A model generated the notes under the pieces. It had not been told where the DNA came from and did no database searches. It worked only from the letters and a program-made list of their open reading frames with translations. From Amoebidium appalachense (lineage: Eukaryota > Ichthyosporea), in the NCBI GenBank assembly GCA_963693365.1, contig CAVNZM010000007.1, positions 8,990,001 to 9,054,000 on the forward strand: 64,000 nucleotides of DNA. Reading direction: 5' to 3'. Made by a program: the position numbers and the translations under genes. Shown in pieces: positions 60,590-64,000 of the stretch (its first letter is position 1; each line of letters opens with the position of its first letter).

Positions 60590-62525
60590 GGGGGGGGGGA
60601 GGGGGAGGGGGGAAGGGGGGGAGGGGAGGCAGGGAGGGGGCGAAGAGGGGGAAAGAGCGGGTGGGAGGGGGAGGGGGGGGTTGTTAATGTGTGTGGGGGT
60701 GGGTGTGTGTGTGTGGGGGGGGGGGGGTTGGAGGGAGGGAGTTCAGACTGGCCGCGTGGCCGTGGCAAACGTGCCTGCGTACATACGTGTACTGCCTGCA
60801 TTATAGTTTTTTTTTGTGCTGTGCTGTTTGTGCATCTGAGAGTGGTTTGATCCTACTGGCGCAGGAAACCAGGACCGCGGCGTTTTAGCTTGCAACTACA
60901 GAGGGCGAATGTTTCACCGTTGTGCACTATGCATGTTCTCTCGTGTAATTATTATAAGTTACTTATCGATACACTGACCCCATGATGGTACAGTTCTCCC
61001 TCACAGGCTCTCAAGAATATTTCCCGTTTTTCCGGTCTCACCCGGACGCTGTCGACAGCTTTGTCAAAGTCGTTCAGTGGGTATCCCGTAGCTTCTTGCC
61101 TGAAGAACACACACACACACTCACTCACTCACTCGCTCACTCACCCACTCCCACTCCCACTCCCACTCCCTCTCCCTCTCCCTCTCCCTCTCCCGTTTCC
61201 TCTCCCATGCCCACACCCACACCCACACCCAAACCCACACCCACACCACACCTACTCGCACTCGCACTCGCACTCGCACTCGTACCTGCACCCACACCCG
61301 GGCTCACACTCACACACACACATTTAAACACAAACACAAACACACACATGGACGCACGCATACACACACGCATGCACGCACGCGCGTGCGCGCGCACACA
61401 CACACACACACGCACACACATGGTGGCACACTCAGTCACACATCACACACACGCGAACACACACATTTAGGAACGCACGCCCAGTTAGGGATAAGCTAAT
61501 TTTTACAAACATACGTCCATGGGCACACACATACACACACATGCCACGAGACATATGGACACACAAGCACACATACACACACATAGAGATGGACAGAGCG
61601 ATTGGACTGCTATAAGGGTGAGCGAAGGAGGGAGACAAAAGTGCACCCACACAAACATACAAGCAGGCACATTCCATCAACAAGGGAGATCGAGGGCGAA
61701 ACACCAACATGCACCCGCACAGACAATAAAACCAGCCAAAAGTGTACACACGCACAACGAGGCGGACACACAGAGAAACGAATATACAAAGTTCCACAGC
61801 AATTCACAGCTACATTGTTCATCATCACGTGCAACATACACCTCCTCCCCCCTCCCCCCCATCCCCCACCCCCCCTCTCCTCCCCATTTTGCCGATACAA
61901 TGATGATCACCCCCACCACCTGCTGGGTCTACATGGAGCATTCCGGGGGCCTCTTTTGATTCTGCACACACATGCAGATATTCTTATAGACACGTACGCA
62001 TAACCTACATACCACACATACCACATAATGTCGTTTGCTTGTTCTCCTCCTCTTCTACCAATAGCCAATCTGTATTGTTCACCCCATTGCTGGTTTCTTC
62101 CCCCCCCCCCCAAACACACACACACACACATACACCTCTGCTGAGTACCCCTAGTTCCCTCCGTACCCCTTTCCCCCTTATCCCCCCTCCTCCCCTCTGC
62201 TTGCCCAAAAGCCTCGCTGTAATTTCATGTTGTCTTGTTTGTACTGTGACCTAGTAACACACTGCAACCCCTGCCACCGCTTACCTCATTCTCTCTAGGA
62301 CCAAGCCTCCGCAACTCCCTTTGTAAACCCCTCTTTCATCGACAACACCCCCTGCTCCCCCCCATTCTGAATGTTAAACCCCCTCACTTCTTCCTCTTGG
62401 TACATCCACCCTTGCTACAAACCATAATTGCTCCCGACACTTTCTTTCCCTCCTCCTTTCTCCCCCACAATCCCCCCCCCCCACCTTCTCTCTCTCTCTC
62501 TCTCCCCTCTCTCCCCTCTCTCTCC

Positions 62526-62620
<95 letters not shown>

Positions 62621-62625
62621 TTCCT

Positions 62626-62660
<35 letters not shown>

Positions 62661-62721
62661 GCGCCTGTTGTTTTGCTTGTCATTTGTTGTTCTGGTTGAT
62701 TACCTGTAATCTTCGCTTATT

Positions 62722-62756
<35 letters not shown>

Positions 62757-64000
62757 TGTGCGGGGTTGCACATACCGGTGTCTACTTTTCTTCTTACTGT
62801 TTTTCTCTCCACACACTTCATCTGTCCACTTCTGCATACCCCCTTTCATAGCTATAGACACACTTCACACATTGCGTTACGCGCACGCATGCACACACCG
62901 CTCTGTTGGCGACAGCTCCCTTGGAACCCATGCGGCATGTTACCCGCCGGCGTAACATAACTCGGACTATCGGTTTGGCTTTTTTCAAGCCCAAAGCAAT
63001 GGGTGATACCATATTTCCGGCTGACATCCGGGGGCATAGCTTTCCGTTCGAAGACGATAAAGTTCCGCCCTAGTAAGCGTGTTACTACCCTGCGGCGTGG
63101 GTCAAATCTCATATTTTCCCCTCTGATTACGAATTCTGTGGCCTTCGGGACTTAATTCTTTTCAGCTGGTGTAGTATGTTAGCCAGGGAAGTATCGACTT
63201 AGGTATCGACGGGGGAGCTTCCTAGAAGCCCCGTCTCCTGAGTTCCTATCTATATTTTTCTTGCTTCTGCTTACTGCTGCAACTTTAACCCCCGGCCTTT
63301 CCCACTGCCCTTGCCTGCATAAGCAACCCTGCTCGTCTCTGATCAAGACGGGTGACCTACTCATGTTCAAGTGAAACAGTATCTGAGTTGGGTTTCGTTA
63401 ACGAGGGGAATAGGTCGAAACTCGGGTACTGTGGATGACGTGGGCCCCCCCTGAGGATGGGCTCTGCTTATTATGCATACTCTTTATGTATGGCTTGCAT
63501 TCTGCATCGTGTTATCCGTTTGTTCTTGTGTACTTCGTACTTTTTGACGCATTCAAACCCCACCCCCCCCCCCCCCCCCCCTCTCTGCTTCCCCTGCTAC
63601 CGTTTACTTACCAACCCATCTATCACAGAAATGACATGGTGAACCCTATCCGCCGAGATGCCCTGTCAGCCATAGTCAACCTTGCTGCCGACCAGCAGAT
63701 AGCTTCCTCGCTGGTAGGTGTACCCCTCTATGCATATGACGATCAGAACCTTGCACTTGCAACATCATGTGCCGGTCTGCTAAAACCTACTTGCATGAGC
63801 ACGCCTATTGGAACCGCTCATATTCATACATATCTTTATATGTCGGACCATTCCTACACTATCTCTAGAACCAATGTCTAGTGGATTTGGGCCATTTAAC
63901 ACGTGTATTAACTGCTCATTGCAGGCCGAACGAAACCCCCTTTTTGCTGTTGATCTAGTAGACGAAATTCTCAACCCAACCAGTGAAATGGCCGATACGG
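60057..64000 (+). CDS. HGH1: HGH1 homologue (armadillo-like eEF2 chaperone), 5' part
   Basis: Exons 60057-60146, 60994-61076, 63629-63713 and 63925 to the window end join in frame and give the first 111 residues. The gene continues past 64000. The ATG follows GGGAAA. The opening residues [23 protein letters not shown], then [35 protein letters not shown] and [12 protein letters not shown] match the start of the HGH1/FAM203 family in order. They form helices of the armadillo-like repeats. HGH1 works in the cytosol with the TRiC/CCT chaperonin to fold translation elongation factor 2. Intron 1 holds a G run and GT repeats, and intron 2 is 2.5 kb with long CA and CT tracts. Confidence 0.85.
61098..61475. 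repeat. Mixed (CA)n, (CACTC)n and (ACTCGC)n repeats
   Basis: A patchwork of short tandem repeats in HGH1 intron 2, including ACTCCC (61145-61170), CTCTCC and ACTCGC (61255-61285) units. Confidence 0.9.
62487..62661. repeat. (CT)n microsatellite with poly-T
   Basis: About 130 bp of CT repeats end in a run of more than 30 T, in HGH1 intron 2. Confidence 0.97.
63456..63581 (+). repeat. Dispersed repeat, copy C, ending in poly-C
   Basis: Begins GGATGGGCTCTGCTTATTAT and is the closest relative of 8428-8563. It lies about 50 bp upstream of the acceptor of HGH1 exon 3. Confidence 0.65.

Overview
The window is nuclear DNA from an intron-rich eukaryote. It is not bacterial or viral. Genes are split into many short exons (28-309 nt in the complete plus-strand models) with GT-AG introns of several hundred bases. 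One intron has AT-AC ends and a U12-type branch site. The introns and spacers are full of poly-C/poly-G runs, (CA)n/(GT)n, (CT)n and GCAC/GCGT microsatellites, so most long open frames here are simple-sequence artefacts. The gene set (an STK11/LKB1-type kinase, a TBC1D15/17-type Rab GAP, DDX10, HGH1 and a membrane-anchored fucosyltransferase-like enzyme) together with a probable minor spliceosome fits an opisthokont, perhaps a unicellular holozoan. That placement is inference; no rRNA or organellar marker is present.

Layout. 1-6784: no recognisable gene, several low-complexity tracts, a 22-bp palindrome and a pair of strong hairpins. 6785-20946 (+): a 20-exon gene for a Rab GTPase-activating protein of the TBC1D15/17 (Gyp7) family whose first exon is a C2HC zinc finger resembling UBZ4. 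21942-25379 (-): a 3-exon gene for a type II membrane glycosyltransferase. 25380-26379: a 1-kb head-to-head promoter region. 26380-40912 (+): a 19-exon DDX10/Dbp4 RNA helicase. 40913-43564: spacer between convergent genes. 43565-50436 (-): an STK11/LKB1 kinase gene, 11 exons seen, first exon not found. 50437-54798: spacer with unusual repeats. 54799-55909 (-): the last three exons of an unidentified gene. 55910-60056: mostly low complexity. 60057-64000 (+): the first four exons of HGH1, running off the window.

The genes form no single pathway. DDX10 (ribosome biogenesis) and HGH1 (folding of elongation factor 2) both serve translation. TBC1D15-type proteins control Rab7-like membrane traffic, the fucosyltransferase-like enzyme is a Golgi/ER candidate, and LKB1 is the upstream kinase of AMPK. 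Gene models were built by hand: every internal junction was checked for reading-frame phase, and protein families were recognised from remembered motifs, not from a search.
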